Source: Arbacia lixula (taxonomy: Eukaryota > Echinodermata > Echinoidea > Arbacioida > Arbaciidae). From it: 64,000 nt of DNA. The DNA is taken from contig OZ022576.1 of the NCBI GenBank assembly GCA_963669155.1, positions 36,240,297-36,304,296 of the forward strand, in the 5' to 3' direction. Positions within the stretch are counted from its first letter, which is position 1. The number at the start of each line of letters is the position of its first letter. Positions 63,564 through 64,000 of the stretch are shown here, piece after piece. The notes below the pieces were generated by a model. That model was not told the DNA's origin. It saw only the letters and a program-made list of their open reading frames with translations, and made no database searches. A program made the position numbers and the translations under genes.

Positions 63564-63694
63564 GTATGTACGAACTCAGGTGGCGCCCTTTCCCCAGTGT
63601 GCATGGGATCTAGAGGGGATGAAATGGGGGGGGGGGGGGGTAGTCCTGAAACATCTGCCATACCTGCAACATATAGCGTTTTATTGTGAGAGTA

Positions 63695-63951
63695 CGGTAT
63701 GGAAAATGGCTGGAAATTTCCTGTGTTATGTACCATTCTCGTTATGTATTCAAATTGTCTGCACGTCGTTCAAACAATGCGTTACTAATGGTAACCCCAA
63801 AACTTGGGCGCAGTTTGTCCGAGTAGCAACAGGTAATAGATTTGATGTGTGTTCTGCCAGTTGAAACTGAATCGCAAAATCCAGACTAATGTAATAACTC
63901 GTAACTTCGCAGTTTGGGGACAAGTTGTGAATACATTACGAAAATGGTCCA
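63695..63951 (+). mobile_element. MITE in intron 24, family of 16677-16891
   Basis: Shared words: CCATTCTCGTTATGTATTC at the left, ACGTCGTTCAAACAATGCG and TTACTAATGG inside, and GAATACATTACGAAAATGGT at the right. It is longer than the 16.7-kb copy. A poly-G run (about 63629-63641) lies just upstream. Confidence 0.65.
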
Positions 63952-64000
63952 CTGGTGTGATAAGCAACACAGCTCAAGCAAATAACGGCCATGAAGGTAT

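Overview
The window is eukaryotic, AT-rich and crowded with repeats. It looks like an invertebrate deuterostome, most likely an echinoderm and probably a sea urchin. The reasons are an intron-rich ABCC8/ABCC9-type (sulfonylurea receptor) gene and a 4.7-kb foldback element that closely resembles the long-inverted-repeat TU elements described from sea urchins. No host was named, so the taxon is inferred.

The only clearly functional gene is the SUR-like ABC transporter on the + strand, 35894 to beyond the right edge. Twenty-four exons (35894-63563) can be read. They give about 1257 residues in the order TMD0, L0 linker, TMD1, NBD1, linker and most of TMD2. NBD2 and the 3' end lie outside the window. 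All splice phases agree except for one apparent missing C in exon 15. Its introns hold most of the interesting structure: the giant foldback in intron 6, a tandem array of NBD1 exon tails in intron 16, paired CRE-bearing palindromic elements in introns 9 and 23, and Penelope-like fragments on both sides of exon 22.

Left of the gene (1-35.8 kb) I found no intact conserved gene. At 6.8-8.4 kb on the - strand is an intron-containing TMEM53/DUF829 alpha/beta-hydrolase relic with stops and a frameshift. At 12.9-15.3 kb is a tandem segmental duplication carrying a candidate exon of unknown function. The rest is LINE debris, tRNA-derived SINEs, microsatellites, long poly-G/poly-C runs and several non-autonomous DNA transposon families.

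The best resolved of those families is about 720 bp long (called family C here). Four complete copies each have 7-bp target-site duplications, and two of them are nested in another element (family A). A very short TIR element (about 80 bp) sits just inside the 5' splice site of three exons in two different genes. No LTR retrovirus-like or capsid-bearing element was recognised.
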